Positions 1 through 7,288 of a stretch of DNA of 24,306 nucleotides are shown one piece after another. The position numbers and the translations under genes were made by a program. This DNA is from Bacteroides sp. CAG:927 (GTDB taxonomy: Bacteria; Bacteroidota; Bacteroidia; Bacteroidales; Muribaculaceae). The notes beneath the pieces are model-generated. The model made no database searches. It was not told the DNA's origin and was given only the letters and a program-made list of their open reading frames with translations. Positions within the stretch are counted from its first letter, which is position 1, and the number at the start of each line of letters is the position of its first letter. Location: positions 21,064 to 45,369 of the forward strand of contig HF985649.1 in NCBI GenBank assembly GCA_000431155.1, in the 5' to 3' direction.

Positions 1-173
1 CTCTCAGCATGGCACGTGCTGAGGCTGTGAAAAATGGCTCTCCGCTCAGTAGCTCCGAGCGTGAACAATTGCTCGCCGATTTGTTTGCTCTTCCGGCACC
101 GAATTACACCCCTGACGGGCTGTTGATTATCAGTATCATTAGCTTGGAAAAATTGGCCGAACTGTTTGTTTAG
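1..173 (+). CDS. mutL: DNA mismatch repair protein MutL, C-terminal end (partial)
   Basis: The reading frame is open from the window edge (codons in phase from base 3) to a TAG at 171-173, giving about 56 residues. The end matches the layout of the MutL C-terminal dimerisation domain: an ACR-like segment (read here as MARAEAV), then G-x-x-LS-x-x-E, then a leucine-rich helix, then a P-x-x-x-P-x-G segment, and a final L-EKL-x-x-LF. In endonuclease-type MutL proteins the corresponding motifs are ACR and CPHGRP; here they read MAR and TPDGLL, so the metal-binding cysteine and histidine are absent from this part. MutL links mismatch recognition by MutS to strand removal. Only the tail is visible, so the assignment rests on pattern similarity and not on the ATPase domain. 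Confidence 0.6.
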   Translation, partial: LSMARAEAVKNGSPLSSSEREQLLADLFALPAPNYTPDGLLIISIISLEKLAELFV

Positions 174-220
174 TATTAAAAAAACTTGTTGCATCAGTAC
201 CGGCATTTCTAAAAAAATCG

Positions 221-228
221 TAAATTTG
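221..228 (+). promoter_or_regulatory. Bacteroidetes -7 promoter box of the SPOR gene
   Basis: TAAATTTG fits the TAnnTTTG -7 consensus of the Bacteroidetes primary sigma factor. Five bases separate it from the GTG start at 234, so transcription would begin at or next to the start codon. No good TTTG -33 box sits 19-21 bases upstream. Confidence 0.5.
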
Positions 229-233
229 TAACC

Positions 234-1199
234 GTGATTTCAGTAACCGAACATATAAGATACCTGCTCACATGCCATGAGTGCGTGATAGTGCCGGGCT
301 GGGGCGCATTTGTGTCGCAGCACGTTGGTGCCCGTTTGTCATCCGATGGCTCTGAGCTGTTGGCTCCTACGCGTGTGCTTGGATTCAATCCCGAAGTGGC
401 ACACAATGACTGTATGCTTGCATCCAGTATATCTCGTCGCGAGGGAATCAACTATGATGCTTCTGTGGCATTGATTGCCAATGAAGTCAGCATGTATTTT
501 CATCGGGTGGATGTGTTGGGTGAACTTGTCATGCCGCGCATAGGCAAATTCGTGAAATCATCCAACGGTGCCATGCTCTTTGAGCCTGATGAGGATGCCC
601 CGATTGTGGCTGCCTCTTACCGGGGACTGCCTAATGTGGCTGTGCTGCCGGTTGCGGATGTTTCAGCATCTCAGCCTGAAGAGAATGAACCTGAGCATGT
701 TCTGCATGTGGATTTGCGCCGTCGCATAGTTGCTGCTGCCAAAGTCGCCGCGTCTGTTGCCGCTCTTTTGGGCATGGGTGTTTTGTTGAGCACTCCGGTG
801 CTTGTGGATGATTCTTCCACTGATTTTGCTGCGGTAATGACTTCCGAGATTACTGCACCGAAATCAGCCCAGACTCTTGTGCGGGAGATTACGGCCCCTA
901 TTGACAGCACTCTTGTTTTCACGCTTCCTTCCACTTCCGACAGCACAAGTCTGGCTGTTAAGCCGCACGTGGTGAAGGAACCCCGGTGCTATCTTGTGAT
1001 TGCGTCATGTGAAACGCGCCGCCGTGCCGAAAAATATATTGCCCAAAGTGGCGAATCCGGACTCAGGATATTGGAGCGTGATGGCCGCTACCGCGTGTAC
1101 ATAGCCACCGGCAACAATGCAGAACAGGCTGCTCGACTCAAAATGACTGATGCCGATTTTGCCCGTCGTCATCCCGATGCATGGGTATATTCCCGATAA
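234..1199 (+). CDS. HU-CCDC81 and SPOR domain membrane protein
   Basis: This 321-residue protein has the layout of Bacteroidetes HU-CCDC81/SPOR proteins. The N-terminal part (about 1-60) carries the VPGWGAF signature of the first HU-like CCDC81 domain. A second HU-like domain follows (about 60-130, containing MPRIGKF). One membrane segment lies near 163-190, rich in Ala, Val and Leu after an arginine-rich stretch. A SPOR domain fills about 251-321. SPOR domains bind glycan strands lacking stem peptides, mostly at division sites. The topology would be a cytoplasmic HU-like part and a periplasmic SPOR part, so a role in division or envelope organisation is inferred. The GTG start is preferred because the family normally begins a few residues before the conserved helix (here MISVTEHI), and no ATG fits. 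The nitroreductase gene follows after 37 bases. Confidence 0.85.
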   Translation: MISVTEHIRYLLTCHECVIVPGWGAFVSQHVGARLSSDGSELLAPTRVLGFNPEVAHNDCMLASSISRREGINYDASVALIANEVSMYFHRVDVLGELVMPRIGKFVKSSNGAMLFEPDEDAPIVAASYRGLPNVAVLPVADVSASQPEENEPEHVLHVDLRRRIVAAAKVAASVAALLGMGVLLSTPVLVDDSSTDFAAVMTSEITAPKSAQTLVREITAPIDSTLVFTLPSTSDSTSLAVKPHVVKEPRCYLVIASCETRRRAEKYIAQSGESGLRILERDGRYRVYIATGNNAEQAARLKMTDADFARRHPDAWVYSR

Positions 1200-1236
1200 T
1201 ATTATCTGAGTCTGTTGGCTCTCATCATATTTTTCT

Positions 1237-1782
1237 ATGACCGATTTGCATCAACTTTTGCTGGAGCGTCGCTCCATTCGCCGCTATACATCCGAGCCGT
1301 TGAGTGCTGATGATGTAAAACTTATTCTTGAAGCGGCTTTATTGTCTCCCACATCCAAAAATTCCCGCTCATGGCAGTTTGTGGCTGTTGACGACCCGTC
1401 AATGCTGGAGCGTCTTGCCGGATGCAAGCCTTCCGGGGCCATGCCTGTCAAGGGTTGTGCCATGGCTGTTGTGGTGTGTGGCGACAGTACTGTCACTGAT
1501 CCGTGGGTGGAGGATTGCTCTATCGCGGCTGCTTACATGCAGCTTCAGGCTGCCGACCTCGGCTTGGGCTCTTGCTGGATTCAGGTTCGCGGACGATTCA
1601 CTGCCGATGGCATTCCAAGTGAAGAGTACGTGCAGCAGCTTTTGGGTATCCCCGCAACAGTGTCAGTGCTCTGCATCATGACTTTCGGTCACAAGGACGA
1701 GGATCGCAAACCCGCTAATCCCGACAAGCTGTTTTGGGAAAAGGTGCATATTGGCTCATGGAATCCGGAACAGCAGCAGTGA
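1237..1782 (+). CDS. Nitroreductase family protein (FMN-dependent)
   Basis: This 181-residue protein begins with the FMN-phosphate-binding signature of the nitroreductase family, ERRSIRRY at 10-17. A P-T-S-K-N-x-x-x-W stretch near 38-47 contributes to the flavin site. The mid-region SIAAAYMQLQAADLGLGSCW is the usual dimer-interface helix. The family reduces nitroaromatics, quinones or other small electrophiles with NAD(P)H; the substrate cannot be told from sequence. Its length is typical of the short single-domain members. A weak -7-like box (TATTTTTC, 1228-1235) lies one base before the ATG, with TCTG 19 bases further up, so the gene may have its own near-leaderless promoter as well as readthrough from the SPOR gene. 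Its 3' end overlaps the next gene by 25 bases. Confidence 0.85.
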   Translation: MTDLHQLLLERRSIRRYTSEPLSADDVKLILEAALLSPTSKNSRSWQFVAVDDPSMLERLAGCKPSGAMPVKGCAMAVVVCGDSTVTDPWVEDCSIAAAYMQLQAADLGLGSCWIQVRGRFTADGIPSEEYVQQLLGIPATVSVLCIMTFGHKDEDRKPANPDKLFWEKVHIGSWNPEQQQ

Positions 1783-2564
1783 CAGAACCTTTGCGCGGAG
1801 TGCTTATAGGCAGCGGTGCCGTGGCTTCGGCTCTCGGTCCGGCTTTGGAGCGCAGAGGCAAAGTGGTGTGGCAGCAGGTATATAGCCCTACTCTTGAGCA
1901 TGCCCAGTGGTTGGCCGATGAGTTGCGGCAGGCTCATGCTGTCAACAGTGTGGAGCAGGTTATACCCGATGCCGATGTGTATCTTGTGGCGGTGAAAGAC
2001 GATGCTGTGGCTTCCGTCGCGCAACAATTTCCTCACAACAATGCTGTGTGGATGCACACTTCCGGTGGTGTGGCGGCAGAAACTCTCTCTCCTTTGTCAT
2101 CCAATTATGGAGTATTTTATCCGTTGCAGACTTTTTCCAAGGGGGTGGATGTCAGCATGGATTGCGTGCCTATGTTCGTGGAGGGCAGCAATCCTGCCAC
2201 AGAGCAGTTTATACGCTCACTTGCCGAAAGCATAACCAAAAACGTGTCGCATGCCGATAGCGAGTTGCGCAAGCGGTTGCATTGTGCGGCGGTCTTCGCC
2301 TGCAATTTCACCAATCATCTTTGGAGCGTGGCCGACAATATTTTAAGGCAGCAGGCGTCTTTGGATATCACCTATCTTGAGCCGTTGCTTAAGGAAACTT
2401 TGCGCAAGGCAATGACCGTGGCTCCCGCGTTGGCACAGACCGGACCTGCAAGGCGTGGTGACACTGCGGTGATGGAGCGGCACAAAGCCATGTTATCGCC
2501 CGAAGATGCCGCCCTCTATGATTATCTGTCAAAGCGTATCATGAAGCAATATGAGCTCGATTAA
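1758..2564 (+). CDS. Rossmann-fold/DUF2520 oxidoreductase-like protein
   Basis: This protein of about 268 residues starts with a Rossmann NAD(P)-binding glycine motif (LIGSGAVASALG) and continues with V-A-V-K-D-D-A-V, G-G-V and a YPLQTFS segment characteristic of the Rossmann-like plus DUF2520 family. The C-terminal helical half (around H-C-A-A-V-F-A-C-N-F-T-N-H-L) is the DUF2520 domain, related in fold to 6-phosphogluconate dehydrogenase and ProC-type enzymes. No reaction is established for the family. The open frame extends to 1734, but the ATG at 1758 puts the usual short leader before the glycine motif. The start overlaps the nitroreductase by 25 bases, and the end overlaps the KdsC-like gene by 14, which implies coupled translation. 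In Bacteroidales this gene often sits beside the KdsC-like and Maf genes, as here. Confidence 0.8.
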   Translation: MESGTAAVTEPLRGVLIGSGAVASALGPALERRGKVVWQQVYSPTLEHAQWLADELRQAHAVNSVEQVIPDADVYLVAVKDDAVASVAQQFPHNNAVWMHTSGGVAAETLSPLSSNYGVFYPLQTFSKGVDVSMDCVPMFVEGSNPATEQFIRSLAESITKNVSHADSELRKRLHCAAVFACNFTNHLWSVADNILRQQASLDITYLEPLLKETLRKAMTVAPALAQTGPARRGDTAVMERHKAMLSPEDAALYDYLSKRIMKQYELD

Positions 2565-3075
2565 TTATGATTTGAAGCGCATTCGCGCAGTAGCGTTTGA
2601 TGTGGATGGCGTGTTGTCGCCGTCCACCATTCCCATGGGAAGTGATGGTGTGCCCAGACGCATGGCGAATATCAAGGACGGTTATGCCATGCAGCTTGCG
2701 GTGAAATGCGGCCTTAGGCTGGCCATTATCACCGGAGCGGCCACGGATGCTGTGCGTGTGCGTTACAATACGTTGGGCATTACCGATGTGTTCACCGGCG
2801 CAGGACACAAGGCTCCTGTATTGGAGCAATGGATGAGTGAGCACGGTTTTAATGCCGCCGAAGTGGCGTATGTGGGCGATGATGTGCCTGATTTTGAACC
2901 GATGCGCATGGTGGGTTTGCGGGTGGCTCCCGAGGATGCCGCGTGGGATATAAAGCAGATTGCTAATTATATCAGTCCGGTTAACGGTGGATATGGTGTG
3001 GCTCGCGACCTTTTGGAACAGATACTACGGGCGCAGGGTTTGTGGGTGCTGGATGAAAAAGCTTTCGGATGGTGA
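2551..3075 (+). CDS. kdsC: KdsC-like HAD phosphatase (KDO 8-phosphate phosphatase)
   Basis: This 174-residue protein belongs to the C0 (capless) HAD family. It has the nucleophile motif FDVDGVL with D17 and D19, motif II at T61-G62, a likely motif III lysine at K87 (GHKAP) and motif IV GDDVPD at 109-114. It also has the C-terminal G-V-A-R-D-L-L-E-x-I tail, which in KdsC tetramers reaches into the neighbouring active site. KdsC hydrolyses 3-deoxy-D-manno-octulosonate 8-phosphate to KDO for the lipopolysaccharide core. Its length equals that of typical KdsC. Some homologues act on other phospho-sugars, so the exact substrate is inferred. The start overlaps the upstream gene and the stop overlaps maf. 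Confidence 0.85.
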   Translation: MSSINYDLKRIRAVAFDVDGVLSPSTIPMGSDGVPRRMANIKDGYAMQLAVKCGLRLAIITGAATDAVRVRYNTLGITDVFTGAGHKAPVLEQWMSEHGFNAAEVAYVGDDVPDFEPMRMVGLRVAPEDAAWDIKQIANYISPVNGGYGVARDLLEQILRAQGLWVLDEKAFGW

Positions 3076-3668
3076 TGGATAATCCGTTGGACCGGTTGAA
3101 AAAATATTCCGTGGTGCTCGCGAGCGGGTCACCCCGCAGGCGTGAACTGTTGTCCATGCTCGGATTGGAGTTCCAGCAGTGCAGTGTGGATGTGGACGAA
3201 ACATATCCCTCCACTCTTGCTCCGCTTGAGGTCGCTCCATACCTGTCGGCTTTAAAAGCGCGTTACTACCGCGACAATATGATGCTTCCCGGCCAGCTTG
3301 TGATTACGGCCGATACTGTGGTTATAGCGCATGATGAGGTTCTTGGAAAGCCATCATCCGAAGCTGATGCACGACACATGCTGCATTTGCTGTCGGGATG
3401 TACTCATCAGGTTGTTACCGGAGTGAGTGTATGCGTGCATGGAGGGGAAATACGCACATTCAGTGCCGTGACCCAAGTCTCCTTTGCTCAGCTTACTGAC
3501 ACGGAGATTGACTACTACATCAGGCATTTTCATCCACTGGACAAAGCCGGAGCCTATGGCATACAGGAATGGATAGGGTGTATCGGTATAAATTCTATTC
3601 AAGGGTCCTTTTACAATGTTATGGGGTTGCCCCTCCATCGCTTGTATCAATTTCTTTTGCAATATTGA
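3069..3668 (+). CDS. maf: Maf-family nucleoside triphosphate pyrophosphatase
   Basis: This protein of about 199 residues carries the Maf signatures: ASGSPRRREL at 18-27, the DETYP segment near 43, the catalytic-loop ITADTVV with D82, and GKP at 93-95. Maf proteins hydrolyse non-canonical or modified nucleotides such as dTTP, UTP or m5UTP to monophosphates, and are linked to arrest of septum formation. The DTVV motif and the later Q-x-x-F-x-x-x-T spacing fit the YhdE-type branch, although specificity is not certain. Two starts are possible: ATG 3069, or ATG 3075, which overlaps the kdsC stop as TGATG and gives the more usual family N-terminus. It is the last gene of the forward cluster and ends 7 bases from the convergent ATP-grasp gene. 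Confidence 0.88.
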   Translation: MVMDNPLDRLKKYSVVLASGSPRRRELLSMLGLEFQQCSVDVDETYPSTLAPLEVAPYLSALKARYYRDNMMLPGQLVITADTVVIAHDEVLGKPSSEADARHMLHLLSGCTHQVVTGVSVCVHGGEIRTFSAVTQVSFAQLTDTEIDYYIRHFHPLDKAGAYGIQEWIGCIGINSIQGSFYNVMGLPLHRLYQFLLQY

Positions 3669-3674
3669 TGTTGC

Positions 3675-3699
3675 TTTACCGCGCGGGCTGCACGGTAAA
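3675..3699. other. Inverted repeat at a convergent gene junction
   Basis: TTTACCG (3675-3681) is repeated inverted as CGGTAAA (3693-3699), with two further G-C pairs inside across one mismatch. It starts 7 bases after the maf stop and includes the stop codon of the facing ATP-grasp gene. No T-run follows on either strand, so its use as a terminator is uncertain. Confidence 0.35.
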
Positions 3700-4728
3700 T
3701 TGTACCTTCCCCGAAGTGGGTGAAAGATTTATTCCGTCGGGAAACCGTCCGTTTTTTGATACCGTCAGCAGGCCGTTGTTGCCGTAATTTGTCACTCGCT
3801 TTGCCACATAAAGGGCAAGGACTCCCATGGTCATGCGTAGGTTGATTTCCACACATGGCCACACAGCTGTGTCCCCGGATGCGTCTTTGTACAGCATCAT
3901 GTCCACACCCAACCATCCTTGGTACATCGGTGCTATGATGGAAGTGAGCTTTTCGGCCACCGCAGTGGCAATTGGAGCTATCTCAACGCCCAAAAATTCT
4001 GCGAGCTGCACTTGTGGCATGAGCATATTCCCTTGGTAATGCCCGTGGCTGTCGGTGATGAAAAGCGACAACCCCCGATAGCTGATGTTTTGGCCGTCGG
4101 AGTAAAACAGGGTGGCAAAGTCACGCTCTTTCTTAAGCTCGTGCTCCACTATTATGCTTCCCTGTCTATGCACCACATCGCGCACGGTTTTTTCCAGCAT
4201 GGTGCGTGAAATATGGTTGGAATGGAACACGCCTCTTCCGCTGCCGCTCCACGGCATCTTCAGCACACAATTGCCCATGGAGCTGACGGCGGCAATGGCC
4301 GCATCGGCATCGCTGAATTGCAATGGTAGCATGTCGGGGCTTATTCCGAGTGATTTCAGTAGGGTTATGGAGGTGCGGCGGTGCGACAGATCGCGTATTG
4401 CCTGCACTTGTTCATCCGAAGGCAGATTCTCCAGTCCAATGCTCCTGAACTCGCGTAAGGTGGAGCGGCTCCATCCCCACGGCATGGCCCATGATGCTGT
4501 AGTGGTCACTACCGGTTTGCCGGGAAGATGCCATTTCTCGCACAACGCTTCTGCCGTGGGCATAAGATTCGGCGTTACAATTACCTCGTCGCCAGGCTCG
4601 CTCCACCACAATGGCAATAAAGCGCCGCTGCGGCGTATCTCCTGTGCTGCCGCAGTAGGTGTGTAGCTCAGAGCATTGGATGCAAGGGCAAGGTCGTTTT
4701 CAGGATTGTAGTGCAGCAGGCGGCTCAT
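3676..4728 (-). CDS. ATP-grasp family protein of unknown substrate
   Basis: This 350-residue protein begins with a family-specific HYNPENDLALA motif. It contains ATP-grasp features: an ATP-binding lysine and glycine-rich loop (K157-M-P-W then SGSGRG at 161-166), the hinge/adenine-binding stretch IIVEHEL (E195, E197), D276 in GVDMM, and the Mg-binding E294-x-N296 in EINLR. ATP-grasp enzymes make an acyl-phosphate and ligate it to an amine or thiol. I recognise the protein as a conserved Bacteroidetes hypothetical without known substrate, so no pathway is proposed. Its ATG overlaps the GH95 stop as ATGA, so it is probably translated from the fucosidase mRNA. No signal peptide is seen, in contrast to the exported partner gene. 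Confidence 0.7.
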   Translation of the reverse strand: MSRLLHYNPENDLALASNALSYTPTAAAQEIRRSGALLPLWWSEPGDEVIVTPNLMPTAEALCEKWHLPGKPVVTTTASWAMPWGWSRSTLREFRSIGLENLPSDEQVQAIRDLSHRRTSITLLKSLGISPDMLPLQFSDADAAIAAVSSMGNCVLKMPWSGSGRGVFHSNHISRTMLEKTVRDVVHRQGSIIVEHELKKERDFATLFYSDGQNISYRGLSLFITDSHGHYQGNMLMPQVQLAEFLGVEIAPIATAVAEKLTSIIAPMYQGWLGVDMMLYKDASGDTAVWPCVEINLRMTMGVLALYVAKRVTNYGNNGLLTVSKNGRFPDGINLSPTSGKVQFTVQPAR

Positions 4729-7142
4729 TTCACTGTCAGCACTCCGTCATTTGGAGTGATAGTGTATGTTGTGCCTGCAACGGTAGGAAATGTAGCCTCA
4801 AGGTTGCCGTAAATCACGTGGCACGGTTCGCCCTTAAGAGAGCGTATCTGCGCAGAAGTGAGCTGGCCGTCATGCCATTTTATGTCAACTTCAAATCCTC
4901 CGCGTGCCAGCAGGCCGGTCACACTGCCGTTTTCCCATTCACCGGGCAGTGCCGGCAGCAGCATTAGGCGGTTATTGTGGCTCTGCATCAGCATTTCTGC
5001 TATTCCTGCAGTACCTCCGAAATTACCGTCTATCTGAAATGGCGGATGCATGTCCCACATATTGGTGGCGGTGCCATGGCTCAGCAGGTTGCGTAGCAAC
5101 GTATGGGCATGATCGCCGTCATGCAGGCGTGCCCAGTGATTGAGCTTCCACCCCATAGACCAGCCGGTAGCCTCATCGCCGCGCTGGTGTAGAGTACGCT
5201 TGGCGGCGTTGGCAAGCGTTGGCATCTTTTTCACATCAAGTGATGAGCCGGGATGAAGTCCGAACAGGTGGTTGGTGTGGCGGTGTTTGTCTGTGGGGTC
5301 GTCAATGTCGCGGCTCCACTCCTGAAGTTGCCCCAGTCGTCCTATTTGATATGGAGTGATGTGATTGAGTACGCGCTGCCATTCATTCACACGTGCGGAA
5401 TCGATGTCAAGCTCCTTGGCGGCGGTGATGGCGGCATGCAGAATCTCACGTGTCACAGCATTGGCATACGTGGCGCCCATGTCTGCCGTGCCATGTTCGG
5501 GCGAATAAGACGGTGCGGAAGTGTAATAGCCGTCCTCGTCTTTGGTAAGAATATCCATCGCAAAATCTGCGCTTTCGCTTATCAGTGGGTACCCTTTGGT
5601 ACGCAGCCACTCTTTGTCACGTGAAAAATCGTAATAGTCCCATACTTGGGAGGCAAGCCACGGACCGGCTGTAGGGTTGTAGTTCCAGAACATGTCGGGA
5701 GAAGACAGGGGAGCTGTGAAGCCGAACACGTTTGTGCTTACCTCAGCTGTCCAGCCTCGGGCTTTATAATATTTTTGTGCTGTTGCACGGCCCGGTACCA
5801 CAAGGGTGCGCACATAATCCACAAACGGTTCCATGCACTCAAGCAGATTGGTTGAGGTGGCAGGCCAGTAATTCATTTGCAGGTTGATGTTGTTGTGGTA
5901 GTCCACATGCCATGGCCCGTCAACATTATTGTGCCACAGGCCCTGTAGATTTGCCGGCAGTGAGCCGCGTCGCGATGATGCAATAAGCAGGTAGCGGCCG
6001 AAGTTGAAATATGTCTGTTCAAGATTTGCGTCGGTTGCTCCGTCGCGGTAGCGTGCGAGGCGTTTCGGGGTAGGCAGCTGGCAAACCTCTTCCTCAGGAT
6101 TTAGCTGTAGCTTCACCCTGCCGTATAGCGAGTTGTAGTCTTTGTAGTGGTTGTCCATCAGTTGCGCCCACGATAGTTTCGCGGCAGCATTGATGCGGTG
6201 GTTTACAACGGGAACCGGGTCTGAGCCGACATAGGTGTATGGGTCTTTGAAATCCGGGTTGAAATTCATGGCGTAGTCGGTGGCGGCAGCCAATATAAAT
6301 TCCACATCATTGGCGTTTTGTACCTTTATTTCACCTTTTGCTGCATCTGCTGACACCTTGCCTCCGCCTACGGCACGTACCATTACTCTCAGTGCCCACC
6401 GCATGCCGTTGTTGTCAAGTTTGCCCTGCCACAGCAATCCATTCTCCTCTGGAATCACTTCCAGCAGATGTTGTGGGGTTGAGAATGAGAATGTGAGATT
6501 TTGTTTGGCTCCCGTGCTGGTATAGCGCCACACCTGTACGCTGTCGGGATAGGAAGCTATGTAAGTGCGGCGGTATTTTGCTTTGCCAACATCGAAACTT
6601 ACTGCGGCATATGCACTGTCCAAAGCGAGTTCGCGGCGATAATTCTTTGCTTTCTTATCAGGGATGCCGGTGTTCACATAAGCTTCGCCCAGCACTGTGA
6701 ACGAGCCGAACACATCGGATGTATAGTCAATTTTGCCGCGAAATTCTGCGGAAATCACGCTGTCTGCAATATCATAATACCCTTGGCGAATCAATCGGCG
6801 CGACAAATCCAAAACGGTCGGATTGACATCCCGGTTCATATCCCAGTAACGCTCCACGCCGGTAGCGGGACCTCCGCGCCACAATGATTTTTCATTGAGC
6901 ACTATGCGTTCGCGGTTGATGCCTCCGGTTATTGAGGCTCCGAAAGCTCCGTTGCCTATGGGGAACGACTGCCGTTCCCATATAGTGTCGGGATTGTCGT
7001 AATTGGAGCTCATGTCGTGGATTTTCCACGGTGCTTCTATCTTTTCGGTCGGTGGGGTGTCAAACCACAGTATATCGCGGGACATTATGGATGTGCTGGA
7101 TGCCAGCACTATGGCTGCAACTATTAGTCGGGTTATTTTCAT
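4725..7142 (-). CDS. GH95 family glycoside hydrolase (alpha-L-fucosidase type)
   Basis: From the ATG at 7142 this is an 805-residue secreted enzyme with a signal peptide (MKITRL, a hydrophobic core, then cleavage near SIMSRD). The open frame extends 11 codons upstream, but that would spoil the signal peptide. GH95 hallmarks are present: FPIGNGAFGA and LNEKSLWRGGP in the N-terminal beta-domain; SLPANLQGLW and NINLQMNYWP (about 415-420), which hold the two catalytic asparagines; a glutamate in SPEHG (about 548), matching the general acid; and an aspartate in QIDGNFGG (about 704). GH95 enzymes remove terminal alpha-1,2-L-fucose, or L-galactose in some members, from glycans. There is no lipobox and no type IX C-terminal domain, so it is expected in the periplasm. 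No SusC/D pair lies nearby. Confidence 0.9.
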   Translation of the reverse strand: MKITRLIVAAIVLASSTSIMSRDILWFDTPPTEKIEAPWKIHDMSSNYDNPDTIWERQSFPIGNGAFGASITGGINRERIVLNEKSLWRGGPATGVERYWDMNRDVNPTVLDLSRRLIRQGYYDIADSVISAEFRGKIDYTSDVFGSFTVLGEAYVNTGIPDKKAKNYRRELALDSAYAAVSFDVGKAKYRRTYIASYPDSVQVWRYTSTGAKQNLTFSFSTPQHLLEVIPEENGLLWQGKLDNNGMRWALRVMVRAVGGGKVSADAAKGEIKVQNANDVEFILAAATDYAMNFNPDFKDPYTYVGSDPVPVVNHRINAAAKLSWAQLMDNHYKDYNSLYGRVKLQLNPEEEVCQLPTPKRLARYRDGATDANLEQTYFNFGRYLLIASSRRGSLPANLQGLWHNNVDGPWHVDYHNNINLQMNYWPATSTNLLECMEPFVDYVRTLVVPGRATAQKYYKARGWTAEVSTNVFGFTAPLSSPDMFWNYNPTAGPWLASQVWDYYDFSRDKEWLRTKGYPLISESADFAMDILTKDEDGYYTSAPSYSPEHGTADMGATYANAVTREILHAAITAAKELDIDSARVNEWQRVLNHITPYQIGRLGQLQEWSRDIDDPTDKHRHTNHLFGLHPGSSLDVKKMPTLANAAKRTLHQRGDEATGWSMGWKLNHWARLHDGDHAHTLLRNLLSHGTATNMWDMHPPFQIDGNFGGTAGIAEMLMQSHNNRLMLLPALPGEWENGSVTGLLARGGFEVDIKWHDGQLTSAQIRSLKGEPCHVIYGNLEATFPTVAGTTYTITPNDGVLTVK

Positions 7143-7162
7143 GGTCAAGTTGTTATATTTGT

Positions 7163-7170
7163 CAAAAATA
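7163..7170 (-). promoter_or_regulatory. -7 promoter box of the fucosidase/ATP-grasp pair
   Basis: On the minus strand this reads TATTTTTG (TAnnTTTG), 20 bases before the GH95 ATG. No clear TTTG lies at the -33 spacing, which fits an activator-dependent or weak promoter. Confidence 0.45.
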
Positions 7171-7201
7171 CGCAAACCTGCTCATATTATGAGAACTGCT
7201 G

Positions 7202-7217
7202 TTGTTAAAAATAACAA
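7202..7217. promoter_or_regulatory. Palindromic operator candidate 1
   Basis: TTGTTA-AAAA-TAACAA is a perfect 6-base inverted repeat with a 4-base spacer, in the divergent promoter region between the GH95 gene and the sugar kinase gene. It shares its TGTTA/TAACA half-sites with the palindrome at 7239-7250. Confidence 0.4.
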
Positions 7218-7238
7218 AAACATCTGTGACGATGTCAT

Positions 7239-7250
7239 ATGTTATAACAT
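7239..7250. promoter_or_regulatory. Palindromic operator candidate 2
   Basis: ATGTTATAACAT is a perfect 12-base palindrome ending 5 bases before the kinase -7 box (7256-7263), so it lies where a repressor would block the promoter or an activator would touch RNA polymerase. The half-site matches candidate 1. Confidence 0.45.
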
Positions 7251-7255
7251 TAGAG

Positions 7256-7263
7256 TATATTTG
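7256..7263 (+). promoter_or_regulatory. -7 promoter box of the sugar kinase gene
   Basis: TATATTTG matches TAnnTTTG. The expected start point near 7268-7270 leaves a leader of about 20 bases before the ATG at 7289. The region where a -33 box should be is occupied by the palindrome at 7239-7250. Confidence 0.5.
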
Positions 7264-7288
7264 CTGTATCAATGAAAAATATATCTAT

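Noticed and set aside
4112..4666. A 184-codon forward frame across the ATP-grasp gene
   Set aside because: Shadow of the minus-strand gene, with Ser/Arg-rich low-complexity translation and no upstream promoter box.
4725..7142. GH95 fucosidase as type IX secretion cargo
   Set aside because: The C-terminus ends in ITPNDGVLTVK with no recognisable type IX C-terminal sorting domain, so a link with the secretion genes is not supported.
7154..7161. TATATTTG as a forward promoter in the divergent region
   Set aside because: It matches the -7 consensus, but lies over 120 bases before the kinase start and a better placed box exists at 7256-7263. It overlaps the fucosidase leader and could be chance in AT-rich DNA.
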